Origin: Luteimicrobium sp042670205 | GTDB lineage: Bacteria > Actinomycetota > Actinomycetes > Actinomycetales > Cellulomonadaceae | DNA: 64,000 nucleotides | Assembly: GCF_042670205.1 (NCBI RefSeq) | Contig: NZ_JBHUWD010000010.1 | Location: forward strand, 32,171 to 96,170 | Reading direction: 5' to 3' | In this document: positions 42,603 through 50,650 of the stretch, piece after piece | Layout of the letters: each line of letters starts with the position of its first letter | Numbering within the stretch: the first letter of the stretch is position 1 | Program-made: the position numbers and the translations under genes | Notes under the pieces: generated by a model | Seen by the model: only the letters and a program-made list of their open reading frames with translations | Told to the model about the DNA's origin: nothing | The model's database searches: none

Positions 42603-42625
42603 CTGGCGCGCGCGACGGGCCCCGC

Positions 42626-42631
42626 TACCGT
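42626..42631 (+). promoter_or_regulatory. -10 box, likely leaderless start of the GNAT gene
   Basis: TACCGT ends 8 nt before the ATG at 42640 and lies back to back with the DUF5926 box. Confidence 0.4.
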
Positions 42632-42639
42632 GGATCGGC

Positions 42640-43269
42640 ATGGGGACGACAGCGGCGACGCCACCGGTCGACGGCCTGACCACGACCGCGGACGTGCGGA
42701 TCGAGCACCTCGACGTGGTGTTCGCGCGCGGCGACGCGAACTACTGCTGGTGCCAGTGGGACCGGCGGCGAGGCAGGGCCTTCGACGACCTCGAGCGGTC
42801 GGAGCGCCGGGACCTCACCGCCGCCCTGCTCGACGACGCCCACGCGGGCACGGCGCCCAGCCCGGGCGTGGTGGCGCTCGCGGGGGACGAGCCGGTCGGG
42901 TGGTGCGCCGTCGCGCCGCGGACCGAGCTGCCACGCCTGTTCACGAGCCCGTCCGCCCTCAAGAAGCTCCCCGAGGACCAGCGCGGGGACGACACGACCT
43001 GGGCGGTGACGTGCTTCGTCGTGCGACCCGGGCACCGGCGCCAGGGCGTCGCGGGCCGGCTCCTCGACGCCGCCCTCGAGCACGCGTTCGGCCACGGCGC
43101 GACGGCCGTCGAGGCCTACCCGGTGGACCTCACGGAGAAGCCGAAGACGTCGTCGTCGGGCCTGTACCGCGGGAGTCTCTCGCTCTACGAGGCGCACGGC
43201 TTCGCGGTGGTGGCGCGGCCGCTGCCGGGCCGCGCCGTCGTCCGCCGCCCCGCACCTCCCGCGAAGTAG
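42640..43269 (+). CDS. GNAT-family acetyltransferase
   Basis: This 209-residue N-acetyltransferase has the acetyl-CoA motif A VVRPGHRRQGVAGRLLDAALEHAF (about 127-150) and a following helix FGHGATAVEAYPVDLTEK. CWCQWDRRRGR near residue 38 is typical of a GNAT subgroup of unknown substrate. The GLYRGSLSLYEAHGF motif B region is present. The last codons (GCG AAG TAG) belong to the first copy of a 29-bp tandem repeat, so the C-terminal PPAK is partly repeat-derived. Confidence 0.9.
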   Translation: MGTTAATPPVDGLTTTADVRIEHLDVVFARGDANYCWCQWDRRRGRAFDDLERSERRDLTAALLDDAHAGTAPSPGVVALAGDEPVGWCAVAPRTELPRLFTSPSALKKLPEDQRGDDTTWAVTCFVVRPGHRRQGVAGRLLDAALEHAFGHGATAVEAYPVDLTEKPKTSSSGLYRGSLSLYEAHGFAVVARPLPGRAVVRRPAPPAK

Positions 43270-43320
43270 TACGGCCGCCCGCATACCTCGCGAAGTAGGA
43301 GGGCCGCCCGCATACCTCGC
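43262..43320. repeat. Tandem 29-bp repeat overlapping a gene end (second locus)
   Basis: Units beginning CGAAGTAG start at 43262 and 43291, with a 29-bp period and ends in ACCTCG. The left 14 bp (CGAAGTAGTACGGC) and right end match the 14393 repeat, but the central bases differ (CGCCCGCAT instead of ATCCGGGGT). It again lies between convergent genes and supplies the stop codon of the left gene. Confidence 0.95.
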
Positions 43321-43327
43321 GACGAGC

Positions 43328-45442
43328 TCAGCGGTGGGGGGCGACGTCGTAGCGCTCGGGCTCCATGGTCAGCTCCGCCTGCCCCGCGGTCAGGGAGCGC
43401 AGGTCCAGCACGTAGCGGGCGAGCTCGGCCTCGGGGACGCTCGCGACGACGCTCACCCGGCCGGCGTCGTCGGGCCCCTCGGTCGCGACGACGTGCCCGC
43501 GCCGCCCGGACAGGTCGGTCAGCACCGAGCCCTGCACGTCCGACGGCACGGTCACGACGACCCGGCTCACGGGCTCGAGCACGACGGTCCCGGCGTCCGC
43601 GAGCGCCTCGCGCAGGCCCGCGGCGGCGGCCGTCCGGAACGCCATCTCCGAGGAGTCGACGGGGTGGGCCTTGCCGTCGTAGACCTCGACGCGCACGTCC
43701 ACGACGGGATACCCGTGGGGGCCGCCCGCGGCGAGGGCGTCGTGCAGGCCCTTCTCGACGGCAGCCAGGTAGCCGCGCGGGATCGCCCCGCCCACGACCT
43801 TGTCGACGAGCTCGAAACCGGTCCCGCGGGGCAGCGGCTCGGCGCGGAGGTCGACCACCGCGAACTGCCCGTGCCCGCCGGACTGCTTCTTCACCTTGCC
43901 CTCGGCCTGCGCGCGCCGGGCGATCGTCTCGCGGTACGCGACGGGCACGGCCCCTGTGGTCACGTGCACCCCGAACACCCGCTCGAGGCGTTCGAGCGCG
44001 ACCGCGAGGTGCGTGTCCCCGAGCCCGCGCAGGACGGTCGCGTCGCCGCCCGGGGCCGCGACGCGTTCGGCGAGCAGCGTCGGGTCCTCGGCGACGAGCC
44101 GCGCGAGCGCGGTCGACATGCGGTCGTCGTCGGACTGCGACACGGGGGCGAGGCTGAGCCCGAAGACCGGCTGGCGCGCCGGTGGTGACACGGGGCGCGC
44201 GCCCGTCCCCGCGGCCCCGGCGGGCCGCGCCCACAGGATCGTGCCCGACGGCGTCCCCACGAGCTTGGCGACCGCGCCCACCTCCCCCGCGGCGACGGCG
44301 TCGACGGGCTGGTGGTCCTTGCCCTGCACGCGGAACAGGCCGTGGAGGCGTTCGGCGGCGCCGGTCGTCGCGTTGGTCAGCCGGTCCCCCGACCGCACCG
44401 TCCCCGACAGCACCCGGAAGAGCGACACCTGCCCGACGAACGGGTCCGCGACCGTCCGGAACACGTGCGCGAGCGCCTCGCCACCCGGGTCCGCGGCCAC
44501 GGCGACCCGCTCCTCCCCGAGCATGACGGTGCCGTCCCGCTCGTGCGCGGGCGGTGCGAGCTCCCACAGCAGGTCGGCGACGCGGTCCACGCCCGTCCGG
44601 GTCAGCCCCGACGCGACGAGCACGGGGAACGCCGCGCCTGCCGCGACCTCGTGCGCGAGGGTGCGCTCGAGCTCGGTCGCCGCGGGCTCCTCGCCGCCCA
44701 GGTACGCCTCGAGCTGGGCGTCGTCGTGGGACACGATGTCCTCGGTCACCTCGACGTGCAACGCGTGCTCCTGCGCGGCCACCGCGTCCGGGAGGGGCTC
44801 GTCGTGGTGGTGGCCGTCGTCGTCGTACGCGTAGCCCGCCTCCGTGAGGACGTCCGCGATCCCGTGGAACGCGGCCTCCTCGCCCAGCGGCAGCTCGAGC
44901 GGCACCAGCTCGTCGCCGTCCGTTCCGAGCGAGGCCCGCAGGTCGTCGAGGACCGCCTGGAAGTCGGCGCGTGCCTTGTCCTCCTGCGTCACCACGACGA
45001 CGCGCGGCACGCCCGCCTCCCGCGCCGCCGCCCACGCCTTCCGGGTCCCGGCCTGCACGCCGTCCGCCGCGCTCACGACGACGACGGCGACGTCCGCGAC
45101 CGCGAGCGCCGTGTCGACCTGGCCGGCGAAGTCCGGGTGGCCGGGCGCGTCGAGGAGGGTCAGGGTGCGGGGCGCACCGTCAGGGCCGGACCACATGGCG
45201 TGCGCGACGCCCAGCGTGAGCGACATGCCGCGCGCGATCTCCTCGGGCTCCGTGTCGGTGACGGTCGAGCCGTCCTCGACGCGGCCGGGACGCGGGATCG
45301 CGCCGGTGACGTGGAGGATCGCCTCGGCGAGGGTCGTCTTGCCGGCGCCGGCGTGGCCGACGAGCGCGACGACCCGGGTCGCGGACCCCGGGGGCGCACC
45401 GCCCGGGCCGGTCTCCTGGGTCTGGGTGCTCGCGCTGCTCAT
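43328..45442 (-). CDS. Elongation factor G-like GTPase (EF-G paralogue)
   Basis: This 704-residue protein has EF-G domain order: G1 GHAGAGKTT (29-37), G3 DAPGHPDFAGQ, domain II (VADPFVGQVSLFRVLSGTVRSGDRL), domain III, domain IV with GHGQFAVVDLRAEPLP, and domain V ending MEPERYDVAPHR. G4 reads TQEDK where canonical EF-G has NKxD, so guanine recognition may be altered. Actinobacteria carry such FusA2-type paralogues in addition to the essential fusA. A role in ribosome rescue or hibernation is possible but unproven. The ATG follows GGAGGCGTCC. Confidence 0.92.
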   Translation of the reverse strand: MSSASTQTQETGPGGAPPGSATRVVALVGHAGAGKTTLAEAILHVTGAIPRPGRVEDGSTVTDTEPEEIARGMSLTLGVAHAMWSGPDGAPRTLTLLDAPGHPDFAGQVDTALAVADVAVVVVSAADGVQAGTRKAWAAAREAGVPRVVVVTQEDKARADFQAVLDDLRASLGTDGDELVPLELPLGEEAAFHGIADVLTEAGYAYDDDGHHHDEPLPDAVAAQEHALHVEVTEDIVSHDDAQLEAYLGGEEPAATELERTLAHEVAAGAAFPVLVASGLTRTGVDRVADLLWELAPPAHERDGTVMLGEERVAVAADPGGEALAHVFRTVADPFVGQVSLFRVLSGTVRSGDRLTNATTGAAERLHGLFRVQGKDHQPVDAVAAGEVGAVAKLVGTPSGTILWARPAGAAGTGARPVSPPARQPVFGLSLAPVSQSDDDRMSTALARLVAEDPTLLAERVAAPGGDATVLRGLGDTHLAVALERLERVFGVHVTTGAVPVAYRETIARRAQAEGKVKKQSGGHGQFAVVDLRAEPLPRGTGFELVDKVVGGAIPRGYLAAVEKGLHDALAAGGPHGYPVVDVRVEVYDGKAHPVDSSEMAFRTAAAAGLREALADAGTVVLEPVSRVVVTVPSDVQGSVLTDLSGRRGHVVATEGPDDAGRVSVVASVPEAELARYVLDLRSLTAGQAELTMEPERYDVAPHR

Positions 45443-45524
45443 GGACGCCTCCCGCCGCGCCGCCGGATGGCCCCAGTCTCGCGCGGGCGCGGGCGGCGCG
45501 CGACCCCTCCCGCACCCCACCTCT

Positions 45525-45551
45525 CCCGTTGAGTGCGGACGCACTCACGGG
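45525..45551. repeat. Palindrome between divergent genes
   Basis: CCCGTTGAGTGCG and CGCACTCACGGG pair around GA with one bulged T. It lies 16 bp upstream of the DUF4037 gene's -10 box, so it may be an operator. The GAGTGCG word also occurs in the 33-bp repeat at 12458. Confidence 0.6.
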
Positions 45552-45566
45552 GGTGGGCGGCGCTGG

Positions 45567-45572
45567 TAGGTT
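45567..45572 (+). promoter_or_regulatory. -10 box, likely leaderless start of the DUF4037 gene
   Basis: TAGGTT ends 6 nt before the GTG at 45579. Confidence 0.5.
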
Positions 45573-45578
45573 CCGCGG

Positions 45579-46664
45579 GTGACGACGCAGCCGCCGCTCT
45601 CCGGCGCCGCCCTGGCGCAGACGTTCTACGACGACGCCGTCGCGCCCGTCCTCGCGGCCGCGGGTGTCACGCACGCGGCGGGCCGGCTGGGGAGCGGGTC
45701 GGACGTCCTCGGGTTCGACGACGGCACGTCCCGCGACCACGACTGGGGGTTGCGGCTCACGGTCCTCGTGAGCCCCGACGACGTCGCGGACGTCGACGCG
45801 CTGCTCGACGCCCGGCTCCCGGAGTCGTGGCAGGGCCACCCGGTGCGGTTCGCGACGACGTGGGATCCGGAGGTCCGGCACCGCGTGGAGGTCGCCAGCG
45901 TGCGGGCACTCGCACTGGCGCGCCTGGGTATCGATCCGACGGACGGGCTGGAGCCGCGGCAGTGGCTCGCGCTGACCGGGCAGAGCGTGCTGGAGGTGTG
46001 CGCGGGGCCGGTGCTCCACGACGGCCCCGGCGAGCTGACGGCCCTGCGTGCGCGCCTCGCCGGCTATCCCGACGACGTCCGCCGCTACGTCGTCGCCGCC
46101 GGCTGGGCGCACCTGGGGCAGGAGCTGCCGTTCGTCGGTCGGACCGGGAGCCGCGGCGACGAGCTCGGGTCGGCGGTCCTCACGGGGCGGCTGGCGCGCG
46201 TCGCGATGCACCTCGGGCACGTCCTCGAGGGCCGGTGGGCCCCGTACGCGAAGTGGCTCGGGACGTCGTTCGCGACGCTGCCGTCGGCGTCGGCGGCCGG
46301 CCCGCACCTGCGCGACGCGCTCGCCGCGACCGCGTGGCCCGCGCGCGAGGCCGCCCTGGCTCGCGCGTTCGACGTGCTCCTGGGCGTCCAGGCCGCGGTG
46401 GGGCTCCCCGTACCGGCGCCCACCCCCGACGGCGGCGCGACGATCCCGTTCTTCGACCGCCCGTTCCGCGGCGTGGCGCCGGTCCCCGAGGTGGTCCGCG
46501 CGTCGATCACGGACCCGTCGGTGCTCGCCCTGCCCGCGGGGGTGGGCTGCGTCGAGCAGTGGGTCGACGACGTCCACGTCCTCATGGACCCGGCGCGCCG
46601 GCTCTCCGTGACGCAGGCCGTGCTGCGGGACCGCGCGGACGACGTCAGGCCCGGCGCGATCTGA
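45579..46664 (+). CDS. DUF4037 protein with nucleotidyltransferase-like fold
   Basis: This 361-residue protein has a GSGSDVLGFDDGTSRDHDWG block (about 40-59) that looks like the GS...D-x-D core of a nucleotidyltransferase. An FATTWDPEVRHRVEVASV segment and the DUF4037 helical domain follow (ALTGQSVLEVCAGPVLHDG, RVAMHLGHVLEGRWAPYAKWLGTSF). It may transfer nucleotides to a small molecule or protein; this is inferred from the fold only. The 3' end overlaps the convergent DUF389 gene by 20 bp. Confidence 0.88.
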   Translation: MTTQPPLSGAALAQTFYDDAVAPVLAAAGVTHAAGRLGSGSDVLGFDDGTSRDHDWGLRLTVLVSPDDVADVDALLDARLPESWQGHPVRFATTWDPEVRHRVEVASVRALALARLGIDPTDGLEPRQWLALTGQSVLEVCAGPVLHDGPGELTALRARLAGYPDDVRRYVVAAGWAHLGQELPFVGRTGSRGDELGSAVLTGRLARVAMHLGHVLEGRWAPYAKWLGTSFATLPSASAAGPHLRDALAATAWPAREAALARAFDVLLGVQAAVGLPVPAPTPDGGATIPFFDRPFRGVAPVPEVVRASITDPSVLALPAGVGCVEQWVDDVHVLMDPARRLSVTQAVLRDRADDVRPGAI

Positions 46665-47589
46665 GGCGCCGCTCGTCGAGCACCTGGCCGCCGCGTTGGA
46701 CGAGGAGCGCGACCACGGCACCCACGACGATCATCGCGACGTTCACGACGAGCTGGCGTCCGGCCTCGCCCGCCTTCGCGGTCTCGCCGTACGCGAGCGC
46801 CGCGCCGATCACGCCCGCGGCGGGGATCGTCGTGACGGAGATGAGGACGCCGACCAGCGCCCCCGTGCGCGACGTCGACAGGGAGACCGCGCCGGCGACG
46901 CCCGCGAGGAACGCGACGACCGCACCGAGGCCGCCCGGCTGGTAGACGAAGTCGGTGAGCGCGTGGCGCGCGACGAGGTCGTGCTCGTCGATCAAGCCCC
47001 ACGAGCGCAGCACCCACGCGGCGAGGATCGCACCCACCATCCCCGCGGCGTAGCCGAGGACGGTCGAACGGAGCCCCCCGACGACCATCTCCCCGCTCCG
47101 CCGGACGATCCCGTACGCGAGCGCCGACAGCGGGCCGAAGTCCGGCCCGACCGCCATCGCGCCGACGACGAGGATCGGCTGGTTCGTCACGACGCCGACC
47201 ATGCCGATCACGCATGCGACAGCCATGAGCACGAGGAACGTCACCGAGAGCCGGTTCTCCGCGCCCGCGCGCTCGCGCAGCTGCTGCCAGACGACGGCGT
47301 CCGTCGGCTCTCCCGGAGCCGCCGCGACGGCGCGGTCCGCGGCCCGGGACAGCACGGCGTCGGCCTCCTCGACCGCGACGGCGCCGCGCTCGGGAACGCC
47401 GAGCGCGACCAACCGGTCGATGACCTCGGACGCCGCCTCGCGGGCCACGTCCGCGAGCACGAGGTCGCCGGGCGGGTCCACGGCCGCACCGGGAAGCACG
47501 ACGACGTCGGTCACGGTCTCGTCGTCGCGCAGCTGCGCGACGACCCGCTCGGTCAGCTCGCCGGGGACCACGAGCCGCAGGTGCATCAC
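46645..47589 (-). CDS. DUF389 membrane protein
   Basis: This 314-residue protein has a cytoplasmic N-terminal domain of about 115 residues (VVPGELTERVVAQLRDDETVTDVVVLPGAAV), then six hydrophobic helices. The first is LSVTFLVLMAVACVIGMVGVVTNQPILVVGAMAVGPDFGPL, the DUF389 hallmark. Function of the family is unknown. I chose the GTG at 47589 because a TAGGTT box ends 6 nt upstream; the ATG directly after it is the alternative. Confidence 0.92.
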   Translation of the reverse strand: MMHLRLVVPGELTERVVAQLRDDETVTDVVVLPGAAVDPPGDLVLADVAREAASEVIDRLVALGVPERGAVAVEEADAVLSRAADRAVAAAPGEPTDAVVWQQLRERAGAENRLSVTFLVLMAVACVIGMVGVVTNQPILVVGAMAVGPDFGPLSALAYGIVRRSGEMVVGGLRSTVLGYAAGMVGAILAAWVLRSWGLIDEHDLVARHALTDFVYQPGGLGAVVAFLAGVAGAVSLSTSRTGALVGVLISVTTIPAAGVIGAALAYGETAKAGEAGRQLVVNVAMIVVGAVVALLVQRGGQVLDERRLRSRRA

Positions 47590-47595
47590 CGGGTC

Positions 47596-47601
47596 AACCT
47601 A
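47596..47601 (-). promoter_or_regulatory. -10 box, likely leaderless start of the DUF389 gene
   Basis: On the minus strand TAGGTT ends 6 nt before the GTG at 47589, which favours that codon over the adjacent ATG. Confidence 0.5.
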
Positions 47602-47610
47602 CGACCGTCG

Positions 47611-47647
47611 GGGCGGGCGCCCGTGCACCGGCACGCGGCGCCCGCCC
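47611..47647 (-). terminator. Terminator between LLM oxidoreductase and DUF389
   Basis: A perfect 11-bp GC stem (GGGCGGGCGCC and complement) with a 15-nt loop lies 13 bp after the LLM stop. It separates two codirectional genes. Confidence 0.7.
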
Positions 47648-47660
47648 GCCCGGTCCGGTC

Positions 47661-48440
47661 TCAGCCCTGCGCGTCGCGCCAGGCGACCCACTCCTCGACG
47701 CGCGACAGGTCGTAGTCCGGCCCGCTGACGCCGACGGTGAAGAGGGTCGCGCCTCCCGCGACGAACGCGTCCGCGACCTCGGCGGGCGAGTGCCGGCTGA
47801 CCTCGACGGACCGCTCGACGAGCGTCGCGGTGTCGCGCCCGACGGCCTCGCCGTGCTCGTCGAGGATCGCCGACTTGCGGACGAGGGTCTCGGCGTCGGC
47901 GAAGCTGTGCCAGATGTCGGCGTGCTGCGCGACCATCCGGAGGGTCTTCTTCTCGCCGCCGCCGCCGATCATCACCGGGATGTGGCGCGTCGGTGCGGGG
48001 TTGCCTGCGGCGAGGCGCTTCTCGATCCGGGGCAGCGCCTGGGCGAGGTCGGCGAGGCGGGTGCCGGGGGTGCCGAACTCGTAGCCGAACTGGTCGTAGT
48101 CCTTCTCGAACCAGCCGGCGCCGATCCCGAGGATGAGGCGCCCGCCGGAGATGTGGTCGACGGTGCGGGCCATGTCCGCGAGGAGCTCGGGGTTGCGGTA
48201 CGAGTTGCAGGTGACGAGCGCGCCGATCTCGACGCGGCTCGTCTGCTCGGCCCACGCGCCGAGCATCGTCCAGCACTCGAAGTGCTTGCCGTCGGGGTCG
48301 CCCGAGAGCGGGAAGAAGTGGTCCCAGTTGAAGACGACGTCGACGCCGATCTCCTCGGCGCGCAGGACGGCGTCGCGGATCTGGGCGTAGTCCGCGTGCT
48401 GGGGCTGGAGCTGGACCGCGATGCGGTAGGGGTGTGACAT
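47661..48440 (-). CDS. LLM-class F420-dependent oxidoreductase
   Basis: This 259-residue luciferase-like TIM barrel has VQLQPQHADYAQIRDAVLRAEEIGVDVVFNWDHFFP at the N-terminus, TRVEIGALVTCNSYRNPELLADMARTVDHISGGRLILGIGAGWFEKDY in the middle and PVMIGGGGEKKTLRMVAQHADIWH late. These are the marks of F420-dependent actinobacterial members (TIGR03560-like). It would use reduced deazaflavin to oxidise or reduce an unknown substrate. The ATG lies 6 nt after a TAGGCT box. Confidence 0.93.
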   Translation of the reverse strand: MSHPYRIAVQLQPQHADYAQIRDAVLRAEEIGVDVVFNWDHFFPLSGDPDGKHFECWTMLGAWAEQTSRVEIGALVTCNSYRNPELLADMARTVDHISGGRLILGIGAGWFEKDYDQFGYEFGTPGTRLADLAQALPRIEKRLAAGNPAPTRHIPVMIGGGGEKKTLRMVAQHADIWHSFADAETLVRKSAILDEHGEAVGRDTATLVERSVEVSRHSPAEVADAFVAGGATLFTVGVSGPDYDLSRVEEWVAWRDAQG

Positions 48441-48446
48441 GCGGCG

Positions 48447-48452
48447 AGCCTA
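48447..48452 (-). promoter_or_regulatory. -10 box, likely leaderless start of the LLM gene
   Basis: On the minus strand TAGGCT ends 6 nt before the ATG at 48440. Confidence 0.5.
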
Positions 48453-48481
48453 CGTCGCGGCCCTGGGCTCGCCCGCCCTCT

Positions 48482-48557
48482 CGCCGAGCAAGCGAGTTCT
48501 CCGCCGAGCAAGCGGCCGCGACCCGCTTGCTCGACACGAAACCCGCTTGCTCGGCGG
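48482..48557. repeat. Four-copy nested inverted repeat
   Basis: The word GCCGAGCAAGCG occurs at 48483 and 48503, and its complement at 48522 and 48542. The set can fold as one outer and one inner stem. It lies between two divergent genes. The CCGAGCA core is shared with the elements at 63430 and 63935. Confidence 0.9.
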
Positions 48558-48583
48558 CGGGGCGCCGGTGGTAGACCGGGGCC

Positions 48584-49492
48584 ATGCGCCTCACGTCCGA
48601 CGTCGCCCGCGGTGACTGGATCCTGCCCCGCCTGCGTCGCGGTGGCATCGTCGACGGCGGCGTCGTCGGCGGGGTGGTGCCGCGAGGGTTCGAGGCGTAC
48701 GCGCGCGTCCTGCACCCGGTGACGGCATTCGTCCCGACGATCCGCACGGACGTCCCGCCCGAGACCCTGCGGTGGTCCGAGGTCGCCGCCCTGTCGTCGC
48801 GCCAGCCTCGGGCGGTCGTGCACCCCCTCGTGCAGTGGTCGTCGATCGCGGGCGACCCGTCCCGCGACGTCGCACTCACCGATGGACGGGAGGCGTCAGC
48901 GCCCCTGGACGGTGCTCTCGCACCGGCTGCGTGGAGCGCGCTCGCCCGTCACCTCGCGGCGCACACCACCGAGCCCGCGCTCCTCACGGCCGGGGTCTGG
49001 AACGGGTACGGCGCGCTCCGCCCGAGCACGTCCTCGCAGGCGTTCGTCGCGGTGTACGACGACGGCGCCCACCCGGTGTCCCGGGCCGACCTCGCGCGGG
49101 CCCAGGCCAACGCGGAGGCGGAGCTGTTCGCCTCGGTGGCTCCGGACGTGACGTCGGCCGCCGACAGCGGCCCCCTCCTCGCGCTCCCGGGCCGCGACTA
49201 CGTGCTGCTCGACGCGACGACGGACGAGCTCGTCGACGGGTCGTGGACGCGCACGTCGGGGCTCGGGTGGCACGGCAGCCTGCACGGCGTGAGCCCCAAC
49301 CTCCTGTGGCCGGCCGACCGCGCATGGTGCGTCGCGAGCGAGATCGACTTCGACTCGACCCTGGTGGGCGGGGCGAGGGCCCTGGTCGACGCGATCTGCG
49401 CCGACGAGACCCTGGAGGCGTTCGAGGTGACGGAGGACGACGACCTCACCTGGACCGGGGACACGGTCAACCCGGTGCCGGGAGGCGCGTGA
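48584..49492 (+). CDS. Conserved actinobacterial protein of unknown function
   Basis: This 302-residue soluble protein has no signal peptide. Recognisable segments are DWILPRLRRGGIVDGGVVGGVVPRGFEAYARVLHPV (N-terminal), LLTAGVWNGYGAL (middle) and LLWPADRAWCVASEIDFDSTLVGG (C-terminal). I have a sense of this as a widespread actinobacterial family without assigned role. A TAGACC sequence ends 6 nt before the ATG, giving a possible leaderless start with a weaker box. Confidence 0.8.
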   Translation: MRLTSDVARGDWILPRLRRGGIVDGGVVGGVVPRGFEAYARVLHPVTAFVPTIRTDVPPETLRWSEVAALSSRQPRAVVHPLVQWSSIAGDPSRDVALTDGREASAPLDGALAPAAWSALARHLAAHTTEPALLTAGVWNGYGALRPSTSSQAFVAVYDDGAHPVSRADLARAQANAEAELFASVAPDVTSAADSGPLLALPGRDYVLLDATTDELVDGSWTRTSGLGWHGSLHGVSPNLLWPADRAWCVASEIDFDSTLVGGARALVDAICADETLEAFEVTEDDDLTWTGDTVNPVPGGA

Positions 49493-49520
49493 CGTCGTCG
49501 AACGCGGCGGGGCGCGACCG

Positions 49521-50594
49521 TCAGTAGGTGCGGGCCGCGGGGAGACCGAAGAAGTCCTCGAGGGTCTTCGCGCCGGTCGCGCGGACGTCGGCGGCGACCT
49601 TCTTCCCGACGTACCGCACGTGCCACGGCTCGTACATGTAGCCGGTCGTCTTCTCCTGGCCCTTCGGGTACCGGACGACGAACCCGTACCGCCAGCCGTT
49701 CTTCGCGACCCACGCGGCCTGGTCGGTCGAGCCGAAGCAGCCCATCGCGGTGCAGCTCCCCGTCGAGGCGACGACGTCGACGCCCAGTCCCGTCTGGTGC
49801 TCCGAGTAGCCGGGGCGCGCCGACTCGTTGTCGGCCTGCTTCTTGCCGTGCGCGGCCACCCAGCCCTCGTAGGTGCTGGCCTGGACCTCGTACGCACGGT
49901 AGGCGCTGTGGACGGCGAGCGGCAGCCCGGCCTTCGACGCGCCGCGGAACATGGCACGGAGCGCCGACGCCGCCTCGGGCCGCATGACCTCGGCCGGCCC
50001 TGCGACCGCGACGAGCTTCTTCGGGGAGAAGGTCTTCGGGTCGAGCGGACGCTTCTTGTTGACGATCACGAGGTCGGTGCCCGGGTCGCCGGTCTGCGCG
50101 ACCGTGACCGTGCCGCCCCTGCCGGGGACCGCGGCGTCCTTCGCGGGGCGCCACACCAGCGTCCCCCCGGCGTACGCCTGCGTGCAGCGCGTCGGGTCGG
50201 CGACGCTCCCCGCGCACGACGCCGGGCCCTTCGCCTTCCCGAGGAAGCCCGCGCTCCCCCGCCAGCGGTCCGTCCAGGCGGCGGTGATCGTCGCGGCGGC
50301 ACGCTCACGGGCCGTCGGGGTGGGGGTCGGGGTGGGCGTCGGGCGGGACGCGACGGCTGCGGTCGGCGCCGCCTCGGGCGCGCCGCCGCTGTCCCGGCCG
50401 AGGAGCGCGGGCACCGCGGCGGCCGCCGCGGCGAGGAGCAGCACGACCACCCCGGCCACGAGGAACGTGCGCCGGCGCCGCGCCCGGCGACGGTCACGAG
50501 CGCGAGCGGCGGCCTCGGCGCGGCGCACCGCGGCCGGACGAGGGGCGCGCGCCACGTGCGGCGGTGCCGGCCGCTGCCGGCCCGTCGTGGTCAT
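49521..50594 (-). CDS. VanY-type D-alanyl-D-alanine carboxypeptidase
   Basis: This 357-residue membrane-anchored zinc peptidase trims peptidoglycan side chains. It has a basic N-terminus and one helix at about 43-65 (FLVAGVVVLLLAAAAAAVPAL), then a Pro/Thr linker. The M15B domain at 180-350 has the metal motif SEHQTGLGVDV and the second site EPWHVRYVG. The stretch at 95-175 is an extra region of unknown role (WRPAKDAAVPGRGGTVTV). The ATG lies 7 nt after a TACCAT box. Confidence 0.92.
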   Translation of the reverse strand: MTTTGRQRPAPPHVARAPRPAAVRRAEAAARARDRRRARRRRTFLVAGVVVLLLAAAAAAVPALLGRDSGGAPEAAPTAAVASRPTPTPTPTPTARERAAATITAAWTDRWRGSAGFLGKAKGPASCAGSVADPTRCTQAYAGGTLVWRPAKDAAVPGRGGTVTVAQTGDPGTDLVIVNKKRPLDPKTFSPKKLVAVAGPAEVMRPEAASALRAMFRGASKAGLPLAVHSAYRAYEVQASTYEGWVAAHGKKQADNESARPGYSEHQTGLGVDVVASTGSCTAMGCFGSTDQAAWVAKNGWRYGFVVRYPKGQEKTTGYMYEPWHVRYVGKKVAADVRATGAKTLEDFFGLPAARTY

Positions 50595-50601
50595 GGGGTC
50601 G

Positions 50602-50607
50602 ATGGTA
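50602..50607 (-). promoter_or_regulatory. -10 box, likely leaderless start of the VanY-type gene
   Basis: On the minus strand TACCAT ends 7 nt before the ATG at 50594. Confidence 0.45.
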
Positions 50608-50650
50608 CGGAGCGGACCTGGGACGCGGCGCGACGGAGCGTGTGCGCCCC

